Origin: JBNKFQ01 sp050289385
Lineage (GTDB): Bacteria > Pseudomonadota > Gammaproteobacteria > Pseudomonadales > Porticoccaceae
Length of the DNA stretch: 20,258 nucleotides
Reading direction: 5' to 3'
Assembly (NCBI GenBank): GCA_050289385.1
Contig: JBNKFQ010000186.1
Coordinates: 1-20,258, forward strand
Below are positions 7,356-15,006 of this stretch, piece by piece (the first letter of the stretch is position 1; each line of letters starts with the position of its first letter). A model generated the notes under the pieces. The model worked only from the letters and a program-made list of their open reading frames with translations. It was not told the DNA's origin and made no database searches. A program made the position numbers and the translations under genes.

Positions 7356-8836
7356 CACCTGGAACAAGCCCAATACCGGGAGATATAAAAAAATTTATCT
7401 TGAAGGCGGCATTACCTTTCTGTCTGACTGTGGCTTCTTCATCTGCAGTTTTTGCAGGTGATGGAAAAGCCGCGACTGTTTCTGTATTCGATTCCGCCAT
7501 ATACAGGGACTTTTTCAGTACTCCGAAAATGCGCAATTTATTTACTGATGAAACACTCATCAAATATTGGCTTGATATCGAAATAGCCCTTGCGCAAGCC
7601 CAGGCGGAGGAGGGAATTATTCCCGAAATTGCTGCTACCGCTATTGCCAACGCAGCACGCCTGGGAAATATCAATTTGGCAAAGCTGCGTAAAGACAACA
7701 ACAGAACCGGCCGTCCTATCACCCCGCTACTGGAACAAGTTCGCACTATTGGTGGCAATGAAGTTAGCGATTACCTGCACTGGGGCGTCACTACGCAGGA
7801 TATTATGGATACGGCCACGTCTCTGCAAATCAAGCAGGGCCTGATTTTATTGGAACAGCAATTGGCTGATGTCATCGAAAACATAGCCCGACTTGCTGAC
7901 ATACATCGCGCTACAGTCATGGTGGCCCGTACCAACGGGCAACAAGCCACGCCCACCAGCTTTGGCTTGCACCTGACAACCTACATGATGGAACTGGACC
8001 GCCACAGGCAACGTATCCACGAATTGCTCCCGCGTGTTGCCGTGGGGCAGGCTACTGGAGCTGTGGGTACCTTGGCTGCCATGGGCTCCAAAGGCTTACT
8101 GGTGCGCGAGCGCTTGATGCAAAATCTGGGGTTGAGAACATCCGTTGTTCCGTGGAACCCCAGTCGGGATAACTTTTCCGAGACTGTGATGGTGTTGGGC
8201 CTGGTTAATGGCACACTGGGGCGGTTGGCTAACGATGTTATGACGCTATCCCGCCTGGAAATTGGCGAGATCAGGGAAGGGGAAGGAGGCGCCAGCAGCA
8301 CCATGCCACAAAAGCAAAATCCGCGGGCCTCGGAATTTATCAGCGCCCTAACGAGAATGGCCAGGATAAGAGTTTCTGGCGCCTTGGAAATTATGGATCA
8401 GAGCGATACCCGCACCGGTTCACCCTGGATTGTTGAATGGTCCCTGATACCCGAAATGTTTTTGATAACATCGGCATCTCTCGATCGAACAAATCATCTG
8501 TTGGACCACCTGGAGATTTACCCGGGAAAAATGCGGGAAAATCTCGATATTACCGGCGGATACGCCATGTCGGAAGCCGTTATGATGCACTTGGTCGGTG
8601 ATGGTAATGGGAGAGATAGTGCATACTGGGTATTAAAGCGGGCAATCAGAAATAAAAAGAACGGTCAAACTCTAAGAGAAGTTATTGAAAGTAGTGCTGT
8701 ACTAAAAGGTATAATTGGCAGCGAAATGGAAAAATTACTTGACCCCGCTGAATATCTCGGTTTTGCCCCCGAAATGGTTGATATGGCGGTAAAGGCTGTA
8801 CACAAAGAAACATTATCGGAGAACTCCAGTGAATAA
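7352..8836 (+). CDS. exported fumarase/aspartase-superfamily lyase (adenylosuccinate lyase / carboxymuconate cycloisomerase-like)
   Basis: The protein is 494 residues from ATG 7352, which overlaps the previous stop as ATGA; an in-frame ATG at 7313 lies inside the hydrolase gene and is less likely. Residues about 12-37 (KKFILKAALPFCLTVASSS followed by AVFA) form a Sec signal peptide with an AxA-like cleavage site. The rest is a full-length superfamily enzyme: YLHWGVTTQDIMDTA (the H-containing C1-type region), GQQATPTSFG, GQATGAVGTLAAMG, and the signature SSTMPQKQNP with the catalytic-loop Ser. These fit the PcaB/PurB branch. Family members cleave C-N or C-O bonds by beta-elimination, often releasing fumarate, or perform cycloisomerisation, and are normally cytoplasmic tetramers. 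An exported one is unusual and points to a periplasmic substrate. It is the third gene of the LysR-controlled operon. Confidence 0.88.
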   Translation: MTPGTSPIPGDIKKFILKAALPFCLTVASSSAVFAGDGKAATVSVFDSAIYRDFFSTPKMRNLFTDETLIKYWLDIEIALAQAQAEEGIIPEIAATAIANAARLGNINLAKLRKDNNRTGRPITPLLEQVRTIGGNEVSDYLHWGVTTQDIMDTATSLQIKQGLILLEQQLADVIENIARLADIHRATVMVARTNGQQATPTSFGLHLTTYMMELDRHRQRIHELLPRVAVGQATGAVGTLAAMGSKGLLVRERLMQNLGLRTSVVPWNPSRDNFSETVMVLGLVNGTLGRLANDVMTLSRLEIGEIREGEGGASSTMPQKQNPRASEFISALTRMARIRVSGALEIMDQSDTRTGSPWIVEWSLIPEMFLITSASLDRTNHLLDHLEIYPGKMRENLDITGGYAMSEAVMMHLVGDGNGRDSAYWVLKRAIRNKKNGQTLREVIESSAVLKGIIGSEMEKLLDPAEYLGFAPEMVDMAVKAVHKETLSENSSE

Positions 8837-8957
8837 AAAATTGCACCCCTGTTTGATACCAATCCCGACGCGCAACGAATGAATATTTTATAGACGGCAA
8901 TAAAATATGACTTATAGAATTAGTCAGAGGTTCCCTGCCGACGCGACATAATCCAGG
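8837..8957. other. post-operon spacer with repeat
   Basis: This is AT-rich spacer after the lyase stop; no convincing terminator hairpin was seen. It holds the second copy (8918-8937) of the 20-base sequence also present at 1987-2006, 18 of 20 positions identical and in the same orientation. Confidence 0.4.
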
Positions 8958-9118
8958 CCAACGCACAGCACTGACAATAAAAGCAGGCCCAATATTCTGA
9001 TGATCGTGGTGGATGATATGCGCTATGACGATTTTGGTGCAGGAGGACTTCATACCTGAAAACACCACGCATCGACAGCTTGGTCGCTGAGGGTGCAATG
9101 CACTGCAATGGGGAGGGG
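8958..9118 (+). pseudogene. remnant of a sulfatase gene (N-terminal piece, frameshifted)
   Basis: From 8985 one frame reads RPNILMIVVDDMRYDDFGAG and stops at 9057; the next frame continues LKTPRIDSLVAEGAMHCN. Together this is the classic N-terminus of a type I sulfatase, where the DD pair binds the catalytic metal and TPNIDxLAxEG follows. A frameshift separates the halves, and the CxPxR formylglycine motif and all downstream sequence are absent. It sits directly behind and in the same direction as the lyase, so it may once have been a fourth operon member. Confidence 0.75.
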
Positions 9119-9204
9119 TCGGTGACAGCTGTTAATCATTTCGATTTAATTCCTGGCCCGTTCCAGCGCTTTTCACTGGCCTGCGTATCTAAAGTTCTCT
9201 CGAC

Positions 9205-9645
9205 TTGGGCTTTAAAATGCTTGTCGCCAACCTGCAAACCCTGCCAGCTAGTGACGAGCCGCTTGATGACGGGGTAGGTGATGGCGCCGAGTTTGTACAC
9301 CGCATACTGTGGGAAAACCGCATCGAACACGAATACCGCTTGTTGCACGACTGCGATTACGTCGGCAATTCCCTCACGTGGCGCATGCAGGAGGTCCATC
9401 GCTGGCTGGGTCGAATGGCGAGGGCCTTGCTACGGCCGCAAAGTTCCGTTCCGCCCGAGCCGACCGCTGCCCAGAGCAGCTAATTCCAGGCGGTGATAAA
9501 AGGGGAAACCACGGCTGCGCCCAACGACGAACAAAAAATCAATCTGTTCGACGATACCGCCATTCCTACCCACCGTCGCCACCTGCCGGACTTTATCACC
9601 CGCTGCTGCGACCAAGCTCTGGGCGGGATATTTCGCAAGCGCTGA
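9205..9645 (+). pseudogene. interrupted ORF of unknown function
   Basis: One frame carries coding-like sequence for about 147 codons, broken by a single TAA at 9481-9483. Before the stop it includes FVHRILWENRIEHEYRLLHD, CDYVGNSLTWRMQEVHRWL and GRMARALLRPQSS; after it, INLFDDTAIPTHRRHLPDFI and TRCCDQALGGIFRKR, ending with TGA at 9643. The amino-acid composition on both sides of the stop is that of a soluble protein. I do not recognise the family, and no start codon with a ribosome site is clear. It is embedded between the sulfatase scrap and the receptor terminator, consistent with a decayed insertion. Confidence 0.4.
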
Positions 9646-9683
9646 TCTTTTACCCACCCCGTCCACAGAGACAGGCTCTTCCT

Positions 9684-9729
9684 AAAAAAGCGGCCCTCAA
9701 CCGATTTATGATCGAATTTGAGGGCCGCT
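9684..9729 (-). terminator. Rho-independent terminator of the TonB-receptor gene
   Basis: On the minus strand a perfect 12-base stem (AGCGGCCCTCAA with its complement) and a 17-base loop are followed by a T6 run. It lies about 95 bases beyond the receptor stop. On the plus strand there is no T-run after the hairpin, so it should work for the minus strand only. Confidence 0.8.
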
Positions 9730-9822
9730 CGGCGGGTTGTGTTTAATCTGGAAGGCTCACACAGAAAATCACCGGTCCATCGGATCAAGTCTGAATTACT
9801 TCAGCTTATATCACTATTTTCT

Positions 9823-12354
9823 TCAGAAGTCGTAGCTCATCCTCAAACCAACAACCCTGGGGGTATTTATCATTTCAGCCAACACCTGCTCGGCAGAACC
9901 AGCACCATAGAACCAATGAGCGACTACCGTCCGCTTGTCAAACACATTGTCTGCAAACGCCGTTACCTCAATTCCACTGCTGAGATGTACGCCCAGGCTG
10001 AGATTGAGAAGTTCATAACCAGGCATATCCGGGTATCCCGATGCAAGCTCTGCCCGGCGACCACTGATATAACGGAAATTGAAAGTCCCGATCAGATCCA
10101 TCATCTGCGTAAGCGGTCGTTGGTAGTCGGCAATGAAAGAAGCCGTGTATTTAGAGGAACCCGGCAACTTTGATCCTGCTTCCGCGCGGACCTCACCGGT
10201 ATTCTCGAGGATGTAATCTTCCCCAAAAGTTGCATCGGTGTAGCCATAATTCAGGTTCACGCTAAGACTATCCGACACCACATAGTGCAATTCTGCTTCC
10301 ATCCCGTTGACTTCCGCGGCACCCACGTTTTGGACTGTATAACCCAATACGTCATTATCCCACTGACTGAGTTGTAAATCGGTCCAGTCGAGATAATAGA
10401 CAAACAGGTTGGCGGTAAGGCGCTGGTCAAGCCAGGACGTCCGCAGGCCAATTTCATAGTTCCAGAGCGTATCCGAGCCGTAGGTCGTCTTCAAACCGAA
10501 AAGTCCACCAGGATTAACACCGCCGGCCCGGTAACCGGAAGAGACGGTACCATAGGCAAGAAAATCGTCGTTGACTGTGTATTCCACATTGAAGCGGTAA
10601 GTATTAACGTTCTCCGTGACTTTTTCATCGGCGCCAATGCGGGCATTGAAGCCACCACTGAAAACACCCGTGGCCGATACTACACCCTGATCCAGAGCCA
10701 CGTGTGAGCGGCGGTAGCCCACCGATACCTTGAGAGAATCAAAGGGCCGGTAGCCGATCTCACCATAACCGGCTACTTCCCTGTCATCATCAAACTCTTG
10801 GAAGCTATAGAACAATTCCCCATCAGTGAAATCGTACCCGTAGATATTAATCCCCGTGGACGTATATACCGGAAACTGGCCGGCGATATCGCCTGTTACG
10901 TCCTCATACCAAAAACCGGCAATCCACTCGAAAGGACCCTCACCTGTTGAAACCATGCGGGCTTCAAAGGTGCTTGATTCATACTCACGACTTTCGTCGT
11001 ACCAGGCGTTAGTATCGCTGTCGTAGATGCCAATCCACGCGCCTGCATCATACTCCAGGTGGGATTTTCTATATTTTTTTGCACCCATCAGCGACAATGA
11101 AAAATTGTCAAAATCGTAATTGAACCTGAGGTTATATACCGAATAGTCCAGTTTAGAAAATCCCGGGTCATTGTTTGTCATACTGGGATCATCTATATTT
11201 GGGGGCTGTATATTCAGCGGTCCCGAGGTGGATCGCGTAAACGTACCAAAGGCGCTATTGCCACCGGAGCCAATATTTCCTCCGTGCTTATTTGAGTTTG
11301 TCAGTATCAGCGCATCAAGTGTCGCCCTGTTTGTGATGTCCCACTTTAAGGCAAGGCGTCCACCCGTTGTCCGGGTATCGTTGATGTCGTCTTCTCCCGT
11401 TGCTGTATTATCTGTAATCCCGGATTGAAAATCGCTGTACACTACGGCTCTGGCGGAAAAATTCTCGCTGATCGGTATATTGAAATAGGCACTACCGCCA
11501 TAGTTCATGCCGCCACTGGCAATGCTGGAGGTCGATGCTCTCACTCCCCCTTCAAATTTATCGGTATTGGGTTCGTTAGTCATATAGCGCACAACGCCAC
11601 CCATGGCGCTCTGGCCATAGAGCGTTCCCTGTGGACCCTTGATGACCTCCACTCGATTCAGGTCCACCAGGCCGACATCTACAAGACCAATGTCCATGGG
11701 GAAATCGTTGAGTGATGTGGCAATAGTCGGCTTGTTGTATTGTCCCAGGCTCGATGTGGCAAGACCACGAATAGTGATCCTTTCGTCACTGCCACCTAAA
11801 GAGATATACGTTACGCCCGGAACGGTGTCAATAATCTGGCCGATTTCCATCACGCCCATCTTATCCAGTATATCGCCTCCAATGGCGGTGACGGACATGG
11901 CGGTGTCCTGCAAACTCGTGCTCCGCTTGGTGGCGGTCACGACGATTTCTTCCAAAGTAGAATTGTTTTCCTTTTGGATCGACTGACTATCGGACTTTTC
12001 CTTCTCATCCGGAGTAGTTACTTCTTGTATTTCAGTGCCAGCTTTTACCACCAATGTATTTGAGTCCGTAAATACATAAGTCAAGGGACTGCCATCCAGT
12101 AGCTGTCCTAACGCTTCCTCGGGAGAATAATTACCCACCAGGGATTGGGCAATTTGTCCGCCCAATTGAGCGTCATTGAACATGACCGTCAACTTGGTCT
12201 TTTCTGAAAATTCCAGCAATGCCTGGGACATAGACTGTTGTGGCATGTTGAATGCAATTTTTTCCGTAGCCGCCAGAGCTAAACCATGTGCCCCGGACGC
12301 CAACAGTATGGCTATGGCCCATGCTTTAATACTGTCTACCCTCAATTCCTTCAT
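9823..12354 (-). CDS. TonB-dependent outer-membrane receptor with STN signalling domain
   Basis: The protein is 843 residues from ATG 12354, selected because AGGGGAAAGG lies just upstream and the signal peptide (AWAIAILLASGAHGLALAA) then starts correctly; an in-frame GTG at 12384 is possible but lacks a ribosome site. After the signal comes an STN domain (about 25-95: IAFNMPQQSMSQALLEFSEK, VMFNDAQLGG, LVGNYSPEEALGQLL), a TonB-box-like STLEEIVVTATKR, a plug domain (VTAIGGDILDKMGV, RITIRGLATSS, VEVIKGPQGTLYGQSAMGGV) and a 22-strand-type barrel ending in RMSYDF with the terminal Phe expected of outer-membrane proteins. The STN domain is the part that contacts FecR-like proteins in FecA/FpvA systems. 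The ligand is unknown. It is preceded by a promoter element shared with the sigma gene. Confidence 0.95.
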   Translation of the reverse strand: MKELRVDSIKAWAIAILLASGAHGLALAATEKIAFNMPQQSMSQALLEFSEKTKLTVMFNDAQLGGQIAQSLVGNYSPEEALGQLLDGSPLTYVFTDSNTLVVKAGTEIQEVTTPDEKEKSDSQSIQKENNSTLEEIVVTATKRSTSLQDTAMSVTAIGGDILDKMGVMEIGQIIDTVPGVTYISLGGSDERITIRGLATSSLGQYNKPTIATSLNDFPMDIGLVDVGLVDLNRVEVIKGPQGTLYGQSAMGGVVRYMTNEPNTDKFEGGVRASTSSIASGGMNYGGSAYFNIPISENFSARAVVYSDFQSGITDNTATGEDDINDTRTTGGRLALKWDITNRATLDALILTNSNKHGGNIGSGGNSAFGTFTRSTSGPLNIQPPNIDDPSMTNNDPGFSKLDYSVYNLRFNYDFDNFSLSLMGAKKYRKSHLEYDAGAWIGIYDSDTNAWYDESREYESSTFEARMVSTGEGPFEWIAGFWYEDVTGDIAGQFPVYTSTGINIYGYDFTDGELFYSFQEFDDDREVAGYGEIGYRPFDSLKVSVGYRRSHVALDQGVVSATGVFSGGFNARIGADEKVTENVNTYRFNVEYTVNDDFLAYGTVSSGYRAGGVNPGGLFGLKTTYGSDTLWNYEIGLRTSWLDQRLTANLFVYYLDWTDLQLSQWDNDVLGYTVQNVGAAEVNGMEAELHYVVSDSLSVNLNYGYTDATFGEDYILENTGEVRAEAGSKLPGSSKYTASFIADYQRPLTQMMDLIGTFNFRYISGRRAELASGYPDMPGYELLNLSLGVHLSSGIEVTAFADNVFDKRTVVAHWFYGAGSAEQVLAEMINTPRVVGLRMSYDF

Positions 12355-12388
12355 AACCTTTCCCCTGTGATCGTTGGTCTTCACTACA

Positions 12389-12423
12389 CTAGATGACTGA
12401 TAAGGGCGTTATGTGACACTTTT
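12389..12423 (-). promoter_or_regulatory. putative ECF-sigma promoter of the receptor gene
   Basis: Minus strand: AAAAG, TGTCACATAA (12409-12418), 13 bases, then CATCTAG (12389-12395). The same blocks with the same spacing precede the ECF sigma gene. The element is 35-70 bases before the receptor ATG. That it is recognised by the adjacent sigma factor is inference. Confidence 0.6.
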
Positions 12424-12433
12424 GGATTCTTTG

Positions 12434-13474
12434 CTAATTTGATTGAGCGGATTTAATGACCACGCGCCCCCGCATTTCCCGATCAACACTGACAGGCAAC
12501 AACTCACTCAATCCATTCAACATATTGTCTATCTGCCCGGCCTGAAAAGAGGCCGTTAGCGTGAGGTCCCGGAGTTTGCTATCCGCCAACAGAATATCTA
12601 TGGGGCTGTAACGTTGTGCATCCTCAACCACGTCTTCCAATCGCGCATTACGGTAAATCAGCCGTCCACTCCGCCAACTGCCCGGATCAGCCAGGTCGAC
12701 GGGGCGCACATCTGACAAAGCACCACCTTTCTCGCGAGGTACCGCAATCTGCTGGCCGGCAATTAAGTGTCGCTCCTGGGGCCAAAACTTACCCAGCAGG
12801 GGAATGAGTCGGGGTTTGGGTCGAACCACGTCAACGATACCTTTCTTTACGGATACACTCGAATGATGGGGCCCGATATGGACGTTGAACTGCGTTCCCA
12901 CAACCCTGACTCTGGCATCGTCGATCTGCACAACAAACGGCCTGAAATTATCGGGCGTAACCGAGAAAAACGCCTCTCCGCCGGTTAAGGTCACTTTGCG
13001 CTCATCTTCACTGTATTGTACGGACAAGGTTGAGCGTGCACCCAGAGAAATAATGGAACCATCAGACAACTCAATATCCCGAACTTCGGCAATCTTTGTT
13101 GAATGAAGTACGGGATCAACGCCTGGCTGCAACCAAAGCGCGCCCGTTACTAACATAACCAACACTGCAGTAGCGACCACGCCCACGCGCCAGTTACTCA
13201 GGGACCGGACGCCATCAAGTATTCTTACCCAAGTGGAATCGCGTTCTCCCAAGGATACCGGCGTAACGGTATCAAGCGCCGCCAAATGCTCCAGTCCCTG
13301 CAACCCCTGACAAAAACAATCCACATCCTGAAATGCCAGGTAATGTTTACGGTCTTGATTCAGCCAGCGATGAAATTCGGCTTCCTCTTCAGGTGTAACT
13401 TCACCTGATTCCAGCCTCACAAACCAGTATCTGGCCTGACTGGTGATATCTCGATCGGGATAATATGTATTCAT
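12434..13474 (-). CDS. FecR-family anti-sigma / signal-transducing membrane protein
   Basis: The protein has 346 residues. The N-terminal cytoplasmic domain (about 8-85) shows ITSQARYWFVRLESGEVTPE and EFHRWLNQDRKHYLAF, typical of the DUF4880/FecR sigma-binding region. One membrane segment (about 97-116, VGVVATAVLVMLVTGALWL) leads to the periplasmic FecR domain (about 128-225: VRDIELSDGSIISLGARST, VTLTGGEAFFSV, PFVVQIDDARVRVVGTQFNV, VSVKKGIVDVV) and a C-terminal STN-like region (about 265-340: LIYRNARLEDVVEDAQRY, LTLTASFQAGQIDNMLNGL). It relays the ligand-bound state of the receptor to the sigma factor. The start lies five bases after the sigma stop, with its ribosome site overlapping that stop, so the two are coupled. 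Confidence 0.93.
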   Translation of the reverse strand: MNTYYPDRDITSQARYWFVRLESGEVTPEEEAEFHRWLNQDRKHYLAFQDVDCFCQGLQGLEHLAALDTVTPVSLGERDSTWVRILDGVRSLSNWRVGVVATAVLVMLVTGALWLQPGVDPVLHSTKIAEVRDIELSDGSIISLGARSTLSVQYSEDERKVTLTGGEAFFSVTPDNFRPFVVQIDDARVRVVGTQFNVHIGPHHSSVSVKKGIVDVVRPKPRLIPLLGKFWPQERHLIAGQQIAVPREKGGALSDVRPVDLADPGSWRSGRLIYRNARLEDVVEDAQRYSPIDILLADSKLRDLTLTASFQAGQIDNMLNGLSELLPVSVDREMRGRVVIKSAQSN

Positions 13475-13479
13475 TTGTC

Positions 13480-14115
13480 CTATCCTGCTCTCGTACCGCT
13501 GTGGCGCTTACGGGCAAACCCCTCCATCGATCGGCGACAATCGTCCAACGCCCTCACCATGTGTTTCTGAACGGCTGCATTGCTGATACCAAGTTGTTTC
13601 GCCACTTCCTCGTAAGGCATACAATGTATACGTAACAATATAAAAATACGTCGCCTCCGCGGCGGCATTTTTGCCAGTACCTTTTCCACCAGCTTTAGTT
13701 GTTCCCTGGACAGGGCGACACGCTCGGGGTTACGTTCATCAAGCGCTTCATGTGATTCACTGGGGGCCAGGAAAATGGGTCTTTCCCGCCCAGAGCGTCT
13801 GGCTCGTTCATAAACCAGATTTCTGGCGGACTGGTAGAGGTATCCTTCAGGGTTCGCCACACCTTGCGGTTCCTTTAATGCCGAAATGCGGGCGAACACC
13901 GTCTGCACGACATCCTGGACATCGTCTTCATCGCCTCTGGTTAGCGAACGCACATACCTGGCCAGCGCATCGCTATAGCGTTCATACGCAGATTCCAGAA
14001 AGTCCCTACGTGGGTCTATCATGTCTTTCTTGCTACTGCCGGATGAAGGGTATAGATTGAGTATGATTTCTTCATCCGAGCAAAACAACTCTTCTGAGCT
14101 CAACATGCGTGCCAC
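13480..14115 (-). CDS. ECF (FecI-like) RNA polymerase sigma factor
   Basis: The protein is 211 residues from GTG 14115, preferred because GGAGAGGGG ends five bases before it; ATG 14106 and an upstream in-frame ATG at 14175 are alternatives. Region 2 reads FLESAYERYSDALARYVRSL and DEDDVQDVVQTVFARI; region 4 reads KMPPRRRRIFILLRIHCMPY, EEVAKQLGISNAAVQKHM with a clear helix-turn-helix. This is the size and form of FecI-type group sigma factors, which direct transcription of a cognate TonB receptor gene. An N-terminal extension of about 30 residues before region 2 is somewhat longer than usual. It is the first gene of the set and has its own copy of the two-block promoter element. Confidence 0.92.
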   Translation of the reverse strand: MARMLSSEELFCSDEEIILNLYPSSGSSKKDMIDPRRDFLESAYERYSDALARYVRSLTRGDEDDVQDVVQTVFARISALKEPQGVANPEGYLYQSARNLVYERARRSGRERPIFLAPSESHEALDERNPERVALSREQLKLVEKVLAKMPPRRRRIFILLRIHCMPYEEVAKQLGISNAAVQKHMVRALDDCRRSMEGFARKRHSGTRAG

Positions 14116-14198
14116 AGTATCCCCTCTCCACCATGATATATCCGGGCCTGCCGCCACGGGGCAACACACTGGCAAGTTTGCCTACGTGTTCTATATGC

Positions 14199-14233
14199 CC
14201 AGATGTTCCGGCCGGAAATTATGTGACAGTTTT
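14199..14233 (-). promoter_or_regulatory. putative autoregulatory ECF promoter of the sigma gene
   Basis: Minus strand: AAAAC, TGTCACATAA (14219-14228), 13 bases, then CATCTGG (14199-14205). Except for one base in the upstream tract and one in the -10-like block, this equals the receptor promoter element. It lies about 85 bases before the GTG start. Confidence 0.6.
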
Positions 14234-14248
14234 TTCAAAAAATTTGAA
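14234..14248. promoter_or_regulatory. 15-base palindrome beside the sigma promoter
   Basis: TTCAAA and TTTGAA are perfect arms around AAA. The palindrome abuts the A-tract of the -35-like block on its upstream side. It is absent from the receptor promoter, so it may be a regulator site specific to the sigma gene. It does not look like a full Fur box. Binding protein unknown. Confidence 0.35.
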
Positions 14249-14275
14249 GCTGGCCACTGATCCGCCAACATGGCC

Positions 14276-14357
14276 TAGAGACGTTCAAAGGCGGTCGTCA
14301 ACACTTTGGCCTCAGGGGAGGGGCGGCCTACCCGGGGGAGCTTGCCAAACGTCTCTA
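14276..14357. repeat. 10-base inverted repeat pair
   Basis: TAGAGACGTT at 14276-14285 and its exact reverse complement at 14348-14357 enclose 62 GC-rich bases. The pair sits just before the IS91-type transposase scrap and could be an end of a lost element, but no matching partner was found further along. Confidence 0.3.
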
Positions 14358-14388
14358 CCGGTAAATGGGTGAACCCTTTGTGAGTTGA

Positions 14389-14649
14389 TATACCAAAAGC
14401 AAACACCGCGGCTTCTGCCCGAGCTGCGGCGCACGGTGCATGGCCGAAAGCCCGGCACTATTGGTCGACGAGGTACTGCGCGAACAACCCATGCGCCAGT
14501 GGGTACTGAGTTTCCCATACCAGCTGCGTTTCCTGTTCGCCAGCAGGTCGGAGATTATGGGGCGGGTGCTGGGCATCGTCCATCGCGTCATTGCCACCCA
14601 TCTGGTCAAGAAAGCAGGCTATACACACCAGACGGCCAGGACGGGGGCC
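14389..14649 (+). pseudogene. IS91-family transposase fragment
   Basis: One frame, preceded by a stop at 14386, encodes KHRGFCPSCGARCMAESPAL followed by LVDEVLREQPMRQWVLSFPY and QLRFLFASRSEIMGRVLGIV, ending in KKAGYTHQTARTGA. This is the zinc-finger end and the start of the Y2 transposase domain of IS91/IS801-type transposases. The first zinc-binding segment, the catalytic HxH and tyrosine motifs and the C-terminus are missing. There is no ribosome site and the piece is not functional. Confidence 0.85.
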
Positions 14650-15006
14650 GGGCACCGCCAGCTGGGTTGTATCAGGGACTGTTCGACGACGATCCGGAAA
14701 ACCAACGGTACAATTCAAATTCTGTGCTCACACCGCTGCGGCGGGGATTCGTAGTGCTGAATGTCGGAAATGGAGCCGCTTGCGGGAAAGAGGAGGGTAA
14801 GTATTCAGCGTTGCTGGCTCGCAGTCAGCCGGATTCGGGGTGCATTGCACGGTTGCCGAGAGAGTCAACTGCAGTCAGATGCTATTGGAGGTGGGTGGAA
14901 AGGCTGTTTATTCTTCTATGCGCTGCCTTTCTTTTTGATTCATGGTTTTATAATGTGGGGGGCTGGGTCGATCGCTGCGCCATTTACGCGTTGAGTTGAA
15001 ATCACA
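14650..15006. other. stretch without a recognisable gene
   Basis: After the transposase similarity stops, a forward frame stays open to 14999 but its translation has no motif I know and a skewed Trp/Arg/Cys composition. The most protein-like piece is LYQGLFDDDPENQRYNSNSV (about 14670-14730). I see no promoter, RNA gene or terminator. It is probably decayed mobile-element or flanking DNA. Confidence 0.4.

Noticed and set aside
9684..9729. Bidirectional terminator for both convergent operons
   Set aside because: The T-run is present only on the minus-strand side; the plus-strand side has no T-tract.
14116..14175. Upstream start of the ECF sigma factor
   Set aside because: It would add 20 residues without family likeness, while GTG 14115 has a strong ribosome site at ideal spacing.
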